DNA from: JAFLCA01 sp041907145
Lineage (GTDB): Bacteria; Bdellovibrionota_C; UBA2361; JAFLCA01
Assembly (NCBI GenBank): GCA_041907145.1
Contig: JAYRHW010000089.1
Span: 1-21,835, forward strand
Length of the DNA stretch: 21,835 nt
Direction: 5' to 3'
A program made the translations under genes and the position numbers. Each line of letters starts with the position of its first letter. The first letter of the stretch is position 1. This document shows, one piece after another, positions 1 to 7,243 of the stretch. Under the pieces are notes generated by a model. It made no database searches. It saw nothing but the letters and a program-made list of their open reading frames with translations, and was not told the DNA's origin.

Positions 1-522
1 ATGGGCAACTTCCGCATCATAAATCGTATCTCCGATTACCAGTACGTCCTGCGGGTCGAGTTCTAGTTCCTTGAAGAGAGACTTACCCTGAGTCACCTTA
101 CTTCCAGCAAGTTTTCCACGGCGCCCAATCACTCGTGAAAAATGCGATTCAAGCGCGAAGTGCTTGATGTCTCGATGCAGCAGGTTCTCCGGGAGTGCCG
201 AGAGGACCGAATTGCCTGCGCCCGCGATCTGAATATGTTCGAGAGTCGGCGCGATATCTGGGAAGGTGTTGATGGTAGCACGAGATGCGTCGTACTCGCG
301 ATGGAACTCTTCATCAAGTTCAATGAGCTGTTCTGGAGTAAATTGCAGTCCGATAGCTCGATAATAGTGTTCAATCGGAATTTCAAATTTTCGGCGATGT
401 CGTTCGAGCGTGAGCTCCGGCAGACCGTGGCGGAGAAGCACCCGATTCGCAATCGAAATCGCGATCGACACATCGTCGACAATGGTTCCGTTCCAATCCC
501 AGATGATATGTCGATAGCGCAT
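1..522 (-). CDS. HAD-superfamily phosphatase, C-terminus cut by window edge
   Basis: The minus frame stays open from an ATG at 522 to the window edge (174 codons), so the C-terminus is missing. Motif I is WDWNGT at residues 8-13 (nucleophile Asp9). The second Asp of the usual DxDGT is Asn, a variant I recall from phosphoglycolate-phosphatase-like HADs. An alpha-helical cap follows, then a basic stretch with KLAGSK (motif III lysine) around residues 137-142. Motif IV is GDTIYDAEVA near residues 163-172. Family knowledge predicts Mg-dependent phosphoester hydrolysis in the cytoplasm; the substrate cannot be read from sequence. The start lies 2 nt after the stop of the upstream AAA+ gene, so the two are probably co-transcribed and translationally coupled. 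Assignment to HAD is firm; the phosphoglycolate-type label is a guess. Confidence 0.87.
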   Translation of the reverse strand, partial: MRYRHIIWDWNGTIVDDVSIAISIANRVLLRHGLPELTLERHRRKFEIPIEHYYRAIGLQFTPEQLIELDEEFHREYDASRATINTFPDIAPTLEHIQIAGAGNSVLSALPENLLHRDIKHFALESHFSRVIGRRGKLAGSKVTQGKSLFKELELDPQDVLVIGDTIYDAEVAH

Positions 523-524
523 GC

Positions 525-1658
525 TTATTTTGGACGAACGAACTCTCGGAGCGCAGCTTCGAGGTCTTGAGCAGATACCATGTAGTCGCGGCGCTTTCCA
601 CCAGATTCACGCTTGAAAGCATTGAGGCCGGCTTGATTGCAAATTTCCTTTATATCCGCAGGGGACTTTCCCTCGGTAATCCGCACCAGCTCGTCAATAT
701 TCAGCCCCGGTTGCAGCGTAAGTTTGGAGAGATAAAGCTCAAAAAGCTTCTGGCGTGCGGCAAAATCAGGCAAAGAAATCTCGATAACCTTATTCAGGCG
801 CCCCGCGCGCTTGAGCGCCGCATCGACCAAATCTGCTCTGTTCGTGGCGGCAATAATGTACAGACCCTCGGTTTTAATCACACCATCAACCATTTGAAGG
901 AGGTGATTAAGCAAGTTTTCGGCCCACTGATGTCCGCTACCCGAACGGCTTTTTCCAATCGAATCGACCTCATCGATAAAAATTACGGAAGGTGAATGAC
1001 GAGTGGCGGCATTGAACAGCTTAGAAAGGTTCTTCTCCGATTCGCCGACCCATTTTGAAACCACTTCGTCCATCTTTAGCACAAAGAAGGACATGCCGGC
1101 GGTGCTGGCTATTACTTTGGCGATGGTCGTCTTACCGGTACCCGGTGGGCCGTTGAGCAAAATGCCTTTGGGAACCTCAATGCCGTATTTCTTGGCCGTC
1201 TTGGGATCCTTGAGCAAATTGATGACCGACTTCAGTTCTTCCTTGAGGCCCGAGTCGATAATCAAATCTTCCCAGGTGAGCTTCTGAATTTCCTTGTTTA
1301 GTGGAATCGGGGTGTAGTCGGTGTAATCCTTCTTGGCTCCTCCAGCCCCGCGAGCTGCCATGGGTGCACCGAGCTTTCCTCGACCTTGCGAGGCGACAAG
1401 CAGAGTCAGCACGAGTGGTGCGATATGCAGTAAGTGAAGACGTAAGGCTTCCCAGTTTTTGGGCCCTTGTGTAGTGGCGAATTTAACCAACAGCAGAACT
1501 GCCAGAATCGACGAGATGAGCAAAAGGGTGAAGTCAAAACGCTTGAGGATATCAGCGCGGTACGCGTATTTACCGTGGTAAGCAAAGTAGGCAAACGGCA
1601 CCACAAAGAGCACCAGAGCTGAATTGAGGGACAGTGGAATTGATTGTAAAAAATCCAT
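525..1658 (-). CDS. Membrane-anchored AAA+ ATPase (FtsH/Msp1-like arrangement, no protease domain)
   Basis: The 377-residue protein has three hydrophobic segments near residues 11-28, 45-60 and 75-89, then a linker and one AAA+ module. Walker A is GPPGTGKT (170-177), the pore loop is KWVGESEK (202-209), Walker B is VIFIDEVD (225-232), sensor 1 is ATNR (271-274) and the arginine finger region is RAGR (284-287). A helical lid ends the protein. No HExxH or protease domain follows, so it is not FtsH itself. The KWVGESE pore loop is the type seen in Vps4, Msp1/ATAD1 and p97-like AAA proteins, suggesting a membrane protein extractase or remodeller; this role is inferred. I chose the ATG at 1658; an in-frame TTG at 1676 adds six residues, and neither has a clear Shine-Dalgarno. 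The HAD gene follows after 2 nt. Confidence 0.88.
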   Translation of the reverse strand: MDFLQSIPLSLNSALVLFVVPFAYFAYHGKYAYRADILKRFDFTLLLISSILAVLLLVKFATTQGPKNWEALRLHLLHIAPLVLTLLVASQGRGKLGAPMAARGAGGAKKDYTDYTPIPLNKEIQKLTWEDLIIDSGLKEELKSVINLLKDPKTAKKYGIEVPKGILLNGPPGTGKTTIAKVIASTAGMSFFVLKMDEVVSKWVGESEKNLSKLFNAATRHSPSVIFIDEVDSIGKSRSGSGHQWAENLLNHLLQMVDGVIKTEGLYIIAATNRADLVDAALKRAGRLNKVIEISLPDFAARQKLFELYLSKLTLQPGLNIDELVRITEGKSPADIKEICNQAGLNAFKRESGGKRRDYMVSAQDLEAALREFVRPK

Positions 1659-1724
1659 AAGCTTACGACAGTACAATACTATGCAATTTGCGCTCCTGCT
1701 ATTGCTTGCTTTGGAAATGCTTCG

Positions 1725-2678
1725 GTGACCATCAATAAGTCATTGTTAGAAAAGACCGCCCGGGCCCTGATCACCGATTCCGCGGAGCGAGAGGCCTTTA
1801 TACAGGCGCTGCTGGCCGGTGGCTGTAGTGAGCGAGCGCTAATTTGGCTTGCGGACAGACCTGAGCCTTCTCCTTTTCAAATTGCCCACCGGCTGTCGTG
1901 GCAACCTCCGTTTGTCGACTGGGTGCGCGGCGATGAGCAGCCGGGTAAGTCGGAGTTTCATAGTCGAGGGGACATTTACTGCTTTGATCTTTCTTCGGCC
2001 TTCGCAGCCTCGGCGCTGCTGCCCCTGTATAAGGAACTGCAAAGTCCCCTGGTGCTAGACCTCTGTGCTGCACCTGGGGGCAAGGGGATTTGCGCTTGGA
2101 AAATGCTCCGTCCAAGATTGCTGGTTGCAAACGAGGTGATTGGCAAGCGTATTCCTGCCCTTATTTCGAATCTTGAGCGCTGCAAAGTACGTCCCTCTGC
2201 TGTCGTACGGCATGATCCGAGCATCTTTGCTCAGCACTTCGGGGCGGCATTCGATGCTGTGATCGTCGATGCCCCATGTTCCGGACAGTCGCTCATTGCG
2301 AAGGGAGAGGACTCTCCGGGCTGCTTTCATCCTTCGACCGTCAATATGAATTCCAACCGACAAAAGAGAATCATTGCGAACGCTGCCGCTGCGGTAGCGC
2401 CGGGCGGATACCTGGCATACATGACTTGTACCTACGCCGAGCAAGAGAACGAACTTGTAGTATCTTGGCTTAGAAAAAAGTTTCCGGCTTTCTGCCCGAT
2501 GGTGGTTGATCATCTTTCCGAGTATCAGTCCCAGCTCGCAGATTTTCCCTGCTATAGGCTGTGGCCGCAGAGGCGGGAGGGAGCAGGGGCCTTTGTTGCT
2601 TTACTGCAGAATCAAGTCGAAGGGAAGGCGAGTGAGTTTGACAGAGCGCAGCTCCACCTTCAGTGGTCTTCGTGGTAA
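1725..2678 (+). CDS. RNA cytosine-C5 methyltransferase, RsmB/NSUN family
   Basis: This 317-residue protein has the Rossmann SAM-binding motif DLCAAPGGK (112-120), motif IV DAPCSG (182-187, Cys185 for product release) and motif VI TCTY (234-237, nucleophilic Cys235). These two cysteines define the RsmB/RsmF/NSUN m5C methyltransferases. The C-terminal YRLWPQRREGAGAF matches the usual end of the catalytic domain. The N-terminal ~100 residues are a short recognition region without an obvious NusB-like or PUA domain, so rRNA and tRNA are both possible targets. Translation starts at GTG 1725 with GGAA eight bases upstream. The nearby ATGs at 1681 and 1717 are out of frame. It is transcribed divergently from the AAA+ gene across about 66 bp, and converges on the pseudopilin operon. 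Confidence 0.9.
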   Translation: MTINKSLLEKTARALITDSAEREAFIQALLAGGCSERALIWLADRPEPSPFQIAHRLSWQPPFVDWVRGDEQPGKSEFHSRGDIYCFDLSSAFAASALLPLYKELQSPLVLDLCAAPGGKGICAWKMLRPRLLVANEVIGKRIPALISNLERCKVRPSAVVRHDPSIFAQHFGAAFDAVIVDAPCSGQSLIAKGEDSPGCFHPSTVNMNSNRQKRIIANAAAAVAPGGYLAYMTCTYAEQENELVVSWLRKKFPAFCPMVVDHLSEYQSQLADFPCYRLWPQRREGAGAFVALLQNQVEGKASEFDRAQLHLQWSSW

Positions 2679-2774
2679 ATCGAAATGCATTAGTGATTTA
2701 GCTGCGGTCCACCTAGGCACCAGCAAGAGCACAAACTGTAAAGACTTTCAGGTTGGCCAGAATCTGGGCGAAAT

Positions 2775-3605
2775 CTAATGCGAAAATCCTAGCGGGATGA
2801 TCTGGAGCACGGAAGGCATCAGATCCAAATCCTGGTGACTTCGATGTAAAGGAAGGAACGCTCCCTGCCAAGCTATCACCCGCAGTTCCACGCGCGGATC
2901 AATATGTTGAACCGTCACAGATCCGGTTGCCGACACCAAGGTGACATGAACCGTCCCAAAGGCCGAGGAAAGAGTTTGAATCGAAAGGTCTCCGCCGGCG
3001 ATAATCAGGATATCGGTTGATAGGGTAAGTTCTCCGCTGGCCTCGATGTAGCCAAGGCTTGCCAGCACTCGAATACTCGGGTCGAGCGCCGTTGCTATCT
3101 TGAACTTTAGATTTTCGCGGTGAGTCGATTTGCTCTCAGGAATAATACCGAGACAGGTTCTAGTCTGAAGCTGAGATCCCGCTGCAGGGCGGAATGTAGG
3201 AGTGCTATCCCAGAGTGGCGCCACTTGAGGACAGGCACTGAAGTTAGAAAAAATCGCTTGGTAATCAATCTGTGGGAATTTCGCCCGCAGCTGAGAGCCT
3301 TCTAGTAGGGCTGACGATTGCAGAACTGAGGAACTGATATTTCTTACGCTGCAAAATACTTGATCCAGGCGGAGCTTGCCGACTAAGGCGTCACCGGTGG
3401 AGCAAAAGACAGGGCTGCCTAGGTTGAGTTGGGCAGCGGGCCGCATCAGCGTATCATTACCGGCAAGCTCTCGCACTTGAAGTCCGTGAAGCAAAATGCC
3501 TTCATTTTGGGAATTAAGAAGTGCGTGCCAGGATATGAATCCTACCCCACACATCAGCGAGATTAGCAGGACGATAGGCAGAAGAATAAAGCCAGCGCCT
3601 TTCAT
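2775..3605 (-). CDS. PilX/GspK-like minor pseudopilin
   Basis: The 276-residue protein begins with a prepilin-like N-terminus: a short MKGAG leader, then GFILLP and a hydrophobic helix to about residue 30. The Glu normally at mature position 5 is absent. Loss of Glu5 is typical of the GspK/PilX tip subunits, which supports this placement as the last gene of an H-I-J-K set. The remainder is a polar ectodomain with several cysteines (for example VFCSTG, QVFCSV, SACPQV and RTCLG). Its C-terminal third is rich in short beta-like repeats such as IEASGELTLSTDILIIAGGDL. The ATG overlaps the preceding gene's stop (ATGA, 3602-3605), indicating translational coupling. The ectodomain itself is not recognised. 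Placement rests on position and N-terminus. Confidence 0.72.
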   Translation of the reverse strand: MKGAGFILLPIVLLISLMCGVGFISWHALLNSQNEGILLHGLQVRELAGNDTLMRPAAQLNLGSPVFCSTGDALVGKLRLDQVFCSVRNISSSVLQSSALLEGSQLRAKFPQIDYQAIFSNFSACPQVAPLWDSTPTFRPAAGSQLQTRTCLGIIPESKSTHRENLKFKIATALDPSIRVLASLGYIEASGELTLSTDILIIAGGDLSIQTLSSAFGTVHVTLVSATGSVTVQHIDPRVELRVIAWQGAFLPLHRSHQDLDLMPSVLQIIPLGFSH

Positions 3606-4465
3606 GGGCGATTAAGCAGAAAATTTAGTGGGGATTGCCGACCAAGGCGCGGCACGTATGAACTCGAAATTAATTCCTTACGGCGACTGCCTAGGCTTGC
3701 TTGAACTCCCACACCGGGAAAGCCGGGAGTAATCCAAGCACGCAAGGATAGTCGCTTGAGGCCTCTCAAAATCGGCTGATTCTCAATATTCCTATTCCCC
3801 ACATGTGAGAGGAGTCGAAGTTCCCCGCTGCGTCCAACGTAGAGGCTGTGAATGTATCTAATCGGAATGAGCACGCGCACTTCGGAGAGGTCCCCTGGTC
3901 GAGGGCGTCTAGTAATCAGGCTTGGCTCTGAGCGCAGACTCAGCTCGGTGCATTTGGCAAGTTTGGATATCGGCAGCAGCGACGTTAGCTCAAAGTATCC
4001 CGCAGGCGAGACTGCCAGAAAGTTTCTGATGCGGGTGCTTGCGTCAAGGGGCTTCCAGCGCGGACAGGCTGTTACTCTAAGATTTGGGCCTTGCTCGGCG
4101 ACTGCCAGCACTTTGAGCGCTTGGGTGGTTTCAAATGAGGTACTGGTTACTGCGTCCGTACCTGCAAGTGGTCGCAGGAGTACCGGAGCTTGGACTACTG
4201 GGTTAGCGCGGCCGTCGGGAGTGCTGATTCTTGCCCGCTTATGAATCCGAAATCCGACAGGAAAAGGGTTAGTATCTTGGGCTGCTACCGAATCAGCGAG
4301 GAGGAGCTCTGTGCGAATGATAGCAGCGGCATGCTCGGACTCACGGAGAGAGGCATAATAGGCAGTTGAGAGGCTAGTCACGAGTTTAAGTGAGCACAGA
4401 GAGATAATCGAGCCAAGAAGGAGCGCTACAAGAACTTCAAAGAGAGTAAACCCTGCATGGTTCAT
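3602..4465 (-). CDS. PilW/GspJ-like minor pseudopilin
   Basis: The N-terminus, MNHAG followed by FTLFEVLVALLLGS, is a canonical type IV prepilin signal. Prepilin peptidase would cleave after Gly5, leaving Phe1 and Glu5 of the mature chain, then a hydrophobic assembly helix. At 287 residues it is long for a pilin, as PilW and GspJ proteins often are. The ectodomain is not otherwise recognisable. The gene begins 6 nt after the PilV-like stop at 4472 and overlaps the next gene by ATGA. The product should insert in the inner membrane and join the priming complex at the tip of a type IV pilus or type II secretion pseudopilus. Confidence 0.82.
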   Translation of the reverse strand: MNHAGFTLFEVLVALLLGSIISLCSLKLVTSLSTAYYASLRESEHAAAIIRTELLLADSVAAQDTNPFPVGFRIHKRARISTPDGRANPVVQAPVLLRPLAGTDAVTSTSFETTQALKVLAVAEQGPNLRVTACPRWKPLDASTRIRNFLAVSPAGYFELTSLLPISKLAKCTELSLRSEPSLITRRPRPGDLSEVRVLIPIRYIHSLYVGRSGELRLLSHVGNRNIENQPILRGLKRLSLRAWITPGFPGVGVQASLGSRRKELISSSYVPRLGRQSPLNFLLNRP

Positions 4466-4471
4466 CGCGGT

Positions 4472-4756
4472 CTACCCTCCTATGATGAGAAGATCTCGCT
4501 CGCGATCGCCGGCACTGTTGCGGCATCTAAGCAGAGGCAGACCTTCCAATCCCTGGGTTGCACTGCAGCGGCCTTGTAAGCTCTGAGGAGTCCAATCCAA
4601 TGCATGAAATGCCCTGTGTCGGCTGCGCAGAATCTCTAGAACTTTGAAGTTTGAATGAGCGGAGGAGGCAAACCCAGCGGCCAGGACTGCCACAATGCTC
4701 AAAGCCACCAATGCTTCAAGGAGTAAACTGCCCGATTGATCTGACCATGGACTCAT
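4472..4756 (-). CDS. PilV/GspI-like minor pseudopilin
   Basis: I start this gene at the ATG ending at 4756, which overlaps the TGA of the upstream fimT/gspH-like gene (ATGA). A longer in-frame version from 4804 would run 51 bases into the upstream gene and push the prepilin signal far from the N-terminus. From 4756 the protein is 95 residues. It has an 8-residue polar leader ending in Gly9, then SLLLEALVALSIVAVLAAGF with Glu at mature position 5. This is the class III signal of the PilV/GspI family. The C-terminal region is short with two cysteines (GRCSAT and LLRCRN). Confidence 0.8.
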   Translation of the reverse strand: MSPWSDQSGSLLLEALVALSIVAVLAAGFASSAHSNFKVLEILRSRHRAFHALDWTPQSLQGRCSATQGLEGLPLLRCRNSAGDRERDLLIIGG

Positions 4757-5169
4757 GGGCAGCTCCAACGCACGCGACCGCGCAGCGCAATTACCACCCG
4801 ACAAGTTCTTTCTTGCTGCTTGAGCACGAGTGTTGCCGGCTGATTTGCACCGGTGGGGTAGAAACTGAGTGTCTCGGTAGTATCAATGGTTACAGGATCC
4901 GGGATGGGGACGCGATCGATATCATCGCTCTGAGTGATGAGTAGTTCGTGAGCATTCGGCAGTATCTCTAAAACTGTCAGTGAAGCTTGGGCTCGCAGAC
5001 TAGCCTGCTGCAGGATTCCAGCAACTTTGCGTGTCTGCATTTTAAGCAGGGAGTTTTGCGATAGTGCTGCTATCCCCGGCACCGAAACAAGGGCCAATAG
5101 CCCGAATATCGCCATGACTGCGACAAGTTCGAGAATATGGAAGCCGGAAAAACTACGCGAAGAATACAT
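4753..5169 (-). CDS. FimT/GspH-like prepilin, first gene of the pseudopilin operon
   Basis: The 138-residue protein carries a prepilin leader ending in Gly9, then FHILELVAVMAIFGLLALVS with Glu at mature position 5. The following PGIAAL is typical of the GspH/FimT assembly helix. A globular domain follows with a late CysCys-bounded strand pair (RTCRVVIAL and RWSCP at the end). FimT/GspH proteins are minor pilins, in some species implicated in DNA uptake or pseudopilus assembly. It is the promoter-proximal gene of the four-gene set; no major pilin, ATPase or secretin gene accompanies it here. No strong Shine-Dalgarno precedes the ATG at 5169. Confidence 0.82.
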   Translation of the reverse strand: MYSSRSFSGFHILELVAVMAIFGLLALVSVPGIAALSQNSLLKMQTRKVAGILQQASLRAQASLTVLEILPNAHELLITQSDDIDRVPIPDPVTIDTTETLSFYPTGANQPATLVLKQQERTCRVVIALRGRVRWSCP

Positions 5170-5269
5170 GCCGAACTAATCGGCGCGGGCCAGCGAAAGT
5201 TGCCTGGAACTCATCTCAAAAATACCCTCTGCTGCGAGGTGCGATCTGGGCTTGCTGGCATCGTCCTCG

Positions 5270-5320
5270 GGAGAAAACGTTCCTCAGTAGCCTAATAGGC
5301 TGCTTCCGGGCGTTTTCTCC
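5270..5320. repeat. Nested inverted repeat upstream of the pseudopilin operon
   Basis: Two inverted repeats share one centre at base 5295. The outer arms are GGAGAAAACG (5270-5279) and CGTTTTCTCC (5311-5320). The inner arms are AGCCTA (5289-5294) and TAGGCT (5296-5301). Symmetric 9-nt non-pairing segments lie between them. It sits 101 bp upstream of the fimT-like ATG and 64 bp downstream of the flagellin-paralogue stop. No U-run follows on either strand, so it is not a classical terminator. It could be a two-scale protein operator or a structured leader. Confidence 0.6.
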
Positions 5321-5383
5321 TTGCGTCCTTGCCATCGAACCCATCTCACCCCTCTCGCAACGAGGTTATTTTTGAAATGAATT

Positions 5384-6208
5384 CTAGCTAAGCAGACTTT
5401 TAACGCGGTTGAGCTCTAACTTTCCCGTTGAAGCTTCAATCAGCTTGGCGGCTGACTGTTCATCGCCATAGGCGCTGCCAAGCTTCTGAGCGATTTGGTT
5501 GGCGAGGCTCTTGGCCTCTTCGATGGACGAGACGGCATCGGGACGATCACTATTCACACTAATGCTCTCCGGGTTTGGTTTGGAACTAAGTCCATCGGTC
5601 TTGTTAATTGCTGCGGCCACCCCAGCCCTTGAAGCGCGAAATCCGGAAATGACCTCCTCCAAGCGGTCTTTCTCAGATGCAGCATCCGTCGAGGTGCTTA
5701 ACCTTGAACGATTGTCGGCCTCCGGCAATACGAATGCAGCGGTCGAGACCGCATCATGGGATGTGCCGTCACTGGAATACAACTGATAACCTGCACCGCT
5801 GAGGGGGTTACTACCGTTACTTGTTGCGGTGCTTTGAATTCGCTCGCCCTCGAGCCTATAGGACGAGTAGCTGTCGGCATTTAAATCAGAGCTTCTTCTA
5901 GAGGAATAGGGCCCTGCCTCAACTTCTCGCGCCTGATATAGCCTTTGCTCGAGAGTCTTCTGGATATCATCGAGAGCGGTATCGGCAACAGAGAGGGCCT
6001 TTTTGATGTTGCTCAAAACCAGGCTGTCCCCAGTCGGAGCCTGCTCCTTATTAAAGGAGACTAAGTCTTCTTTGGATTCTTGCTTCAGCTCCTTCGACAG
6101 CTCAGCGTCGATTTTTTCTGACTCACTGCTACCTGCACGCATTCGAATAGGAGTGCTCTCGCCGGAGGCCAGCATGCCACCGGCTCGCTTATTTATTTTG
6201 AAATCCAT
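5384..6208 (-). CDS. Degenerate flagellin paralogue downstream of flagellin
   Basis: I start at the ATG at 6208 (GGGG five bases upstream) rather than a GTG at 6250 that lies inside the terminator hairpin. The 274-residue product is colinear with the neighbouring 265-residue flagellin. ALSVADTALDDI at 71-82 matches ALDIADSALSQI at 67-78. RASRAGVAAAINKTDGL at 191-207 matches the flagellin SSKRGDIGAVSSRLETA segment at 190-206. Both proteins end in LLS. The N-terminal 65 residues are polar and charged and lack the flagellin signature (LSAG.RI.KASDDPAGL). The middle is Ser-rich. It could be a minor filament protein, an export or assembly regulator, or a decaying duplicate that has kept its frame. 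Family membership is my inference by eye alignment. Confidence 0.68.
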   Translation of the reverse strand: MDFKINKRAGGMLASGESTPIRMRAGSSESEKIDAELSKELKQESKEDLVSFNKEQAPTGDSLVLSNIKKALSVADTALDDIQKTLEQRLYQAREVEAGPYSSRRSSDLNADSYSSYRLEGERIQSTATSNGSNPLSGAGYQLYSSDGTSHDAVSTAAFVLPEADNRSRLSTSTDAASEKDRLEEVISGFRASRAGVAAAINKTDGLSSKPNPESISVNSDRPDAVSSIEEAKSLANQIAQKLGSAYGDEQSAAKLIEASTGKLELNRVKSLLS

Positions 6209-6230
6209 AGGTACCCCAATACGAAGGGGG

Positions 6231-6262
6231 AAAATCGCGGCGTAGCCCACCTGGGCTACGCC
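6231..6262 (-). terminator. Hairpin terminator after flagellin
   Basis: The arms GGCGTAGCCCA (6239-6249) and TGGGCTACGCC (6252-6262) form an 11-bp GC-rich perfect stem around a 2-nt centre. On the minus strand the stem is followed, four bases later, by TTTTCCCCC. It starts 7 bp after the flagellin stop and ends 22 bp before the paralogue ATG. This fits partial termination that would leave the paralogue expressed far below flagellin. Confidence 0.6.
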
Positions 6263-6269
6263 TGCTCAC

Positions 6270-7067
6270 TTAGCTGAGTAATTGCCGAACAATTGTAGCG
6301 TTCTGATTCGCTTGAGCCGAAAGGGCAGTCGAAGCTCGAAGCTGAATCTGTGCTGCAACCTTCTGAGCGGTTAGATCGGCAACATCCGCATCTCGAATAC
6401 GCGAAGCGGCCGCTAGGGCGTTCTCCTCCTCGACGTCATTATTTTTGCTTGCCGTCTCGAGTCGTGAGCTGACAGCGCCAATATCACCGCGTTTGCTTGA
6501 GACATCCGAGGTGAACTGCTTTACCTGATCAAGAGCTGCTCGGGCACCTTCTTGTGTGCCGATATCTCCGGAGGCCACTGAGGATACGAGGCTCGAAACA
6601 TCAACACCTGAAAATTCAATCTGACTCGAGCTGCCGGAGTCGGTTCCGACCTGCGTGCTGACGCCGTCGCCGTTTAGGAGCTTTTTGCCGTTAAATTCAG
6701 TGGTGGCCGAAATTCTCTGCACTTCTTGCGTCAGCTGTGAGTACTCAGATTGCAGTGACTTGCGCTGATCATCACTCAGAGTGCCGTTAGCCGACTGAGT
6801 AGCAAGCTCTTGCAAGCGGGACGAGATATCGCTGATTTGCGAGAGCGCGCTGTCCGCTATGTCGAGCGCGGATTGCGTGTCGGCAACGTTACGCGAGCCC
6901 TGCGATAATGTTGTCGCTACGGCGTCAAGCTTCGCGGCAACCGATAAGCCCGCAGGGTCATCGGAGGCCTTTCGAATACGCGTTCCGGCCGAGAGCTTCG
7001 CCAGAATTTCGTTGATCTTATCTTGTGATTTGCCAATTCCCCTGGAAGAGGAAAAATCGTTAGTCAT
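6270..7067 (-). CDS. fliC: Flagellin (minimal, D0/D1-only filament subunit)
   Basis: The 265-residue protein has the conserved flagellin N-domain, with ILAKLSAGTRIRKASDDPAG at 21-40 and ALDIADSALSQI at 67-78. The LQELATQSANGTLSDDQ segment (85-101) corresponds to the region TLR5 recognises in enterobacterial flagellins. The C-domain runs from SRIRDADVADLTAQKVAAQI to ATIVRQLLS at the C-terminus. Between the domains, residues about 132-175 form a short Ser/Gly-rich linker instead of D2/D3 domains, so the filament would be thin and smooth. The N-terminus is a few residues shorter than usual before the LSAG motif. A sigma-28-like promoter lies 150 bp upstream and a strong hairpin follows. It is exported by the flagellar type III apparatus; no hook or chaperone genes are in this window. 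Confidence 0.95.
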   Translation of the reverse strand: MTNDFSSSRGIGKSQDKINEILAKLSAGTRIRKASDDPAGLSVAAKLDAVATTLSQGSRNVADTQSALDIADSALSQISDISSRLQELATQSANGTLSDDQRKSLQSEYSQLTQEVQRISATTEFNGKKLLNGDGVSTQVGTDSGSSSQIEFSGVDVSSLVSSVASGDIGTQEGARAALDQVKQFTSDVSSKRGDIGAVSSRLETASKNNDVEEENALAAASRIRDADVADLTAQKVAAQIQLRASTALSAQANQNATIVRQLLS

Positions 7068-7200
7068 GTGGATACAACCTCACTGTCAAAACGTGCCGAG
7101 GCCTTCATAGATTGCAGAAAGAGACCGGCGGCGCGTAACTCCTTGTCACAAGTCATCCCGATTGGAATGGCCTGACCGTGCGCTCGGACGGGCAGTCTAA

Positions 7201-7226
7201 GCGCCAGTACTAACCAGTATCGGCGC
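7201..7226. repeat. Imperfect inverted repeat over the flagellin -10 box
   Basis: GCGCC (7201-7205) pairs with GGCGC (7222-7226), and TACT with AGTA, separated by a 2x2 mismatch and a 4-nt loop. It covers the sigma-28 -10 element and the likely transcription start. It may be a repressor site or a 5' hairpin of the flagellin mRNA; the match is short. Confidence 0.3.
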
Positions 7227-7243
7227 CTGCAAGAAACCCTTAA
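7217..7243 (-). promoter_or_regulatory. Sigma-28 (FliA)-type promoter for flagellin
   Basis: Minus strand: TAAG at the -35 (7242-7239), a 14-nt spacer, then GCCGATAC at the -10 (7224-7217). Shifting one base gives TTAA with a 15-nt spacer. The enterobacterial sigma-28 consensus is TAAA-N15-GCCGATAA, so the -10 matches 7 of 8. An untranslated leader of roughly 140 nt would precede the flagellin ATG at 7067. Confidence 0.68.

Noticed and set aside
5170..5200. GCCGATTA on the minus strand just ahead of the fimT-like gene, like a sigma-28 -10 box
   Set aside because: No TAAA-like -35 at the right distance, and it is only about 11 bases from the start codon.
5357..5372. CTCG-CAA-CGAG followed by TTATTTTT, terminator-like on the plus strand
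   Set aside because: The stem is four base pairs and no plus-strand gene lies upstream.
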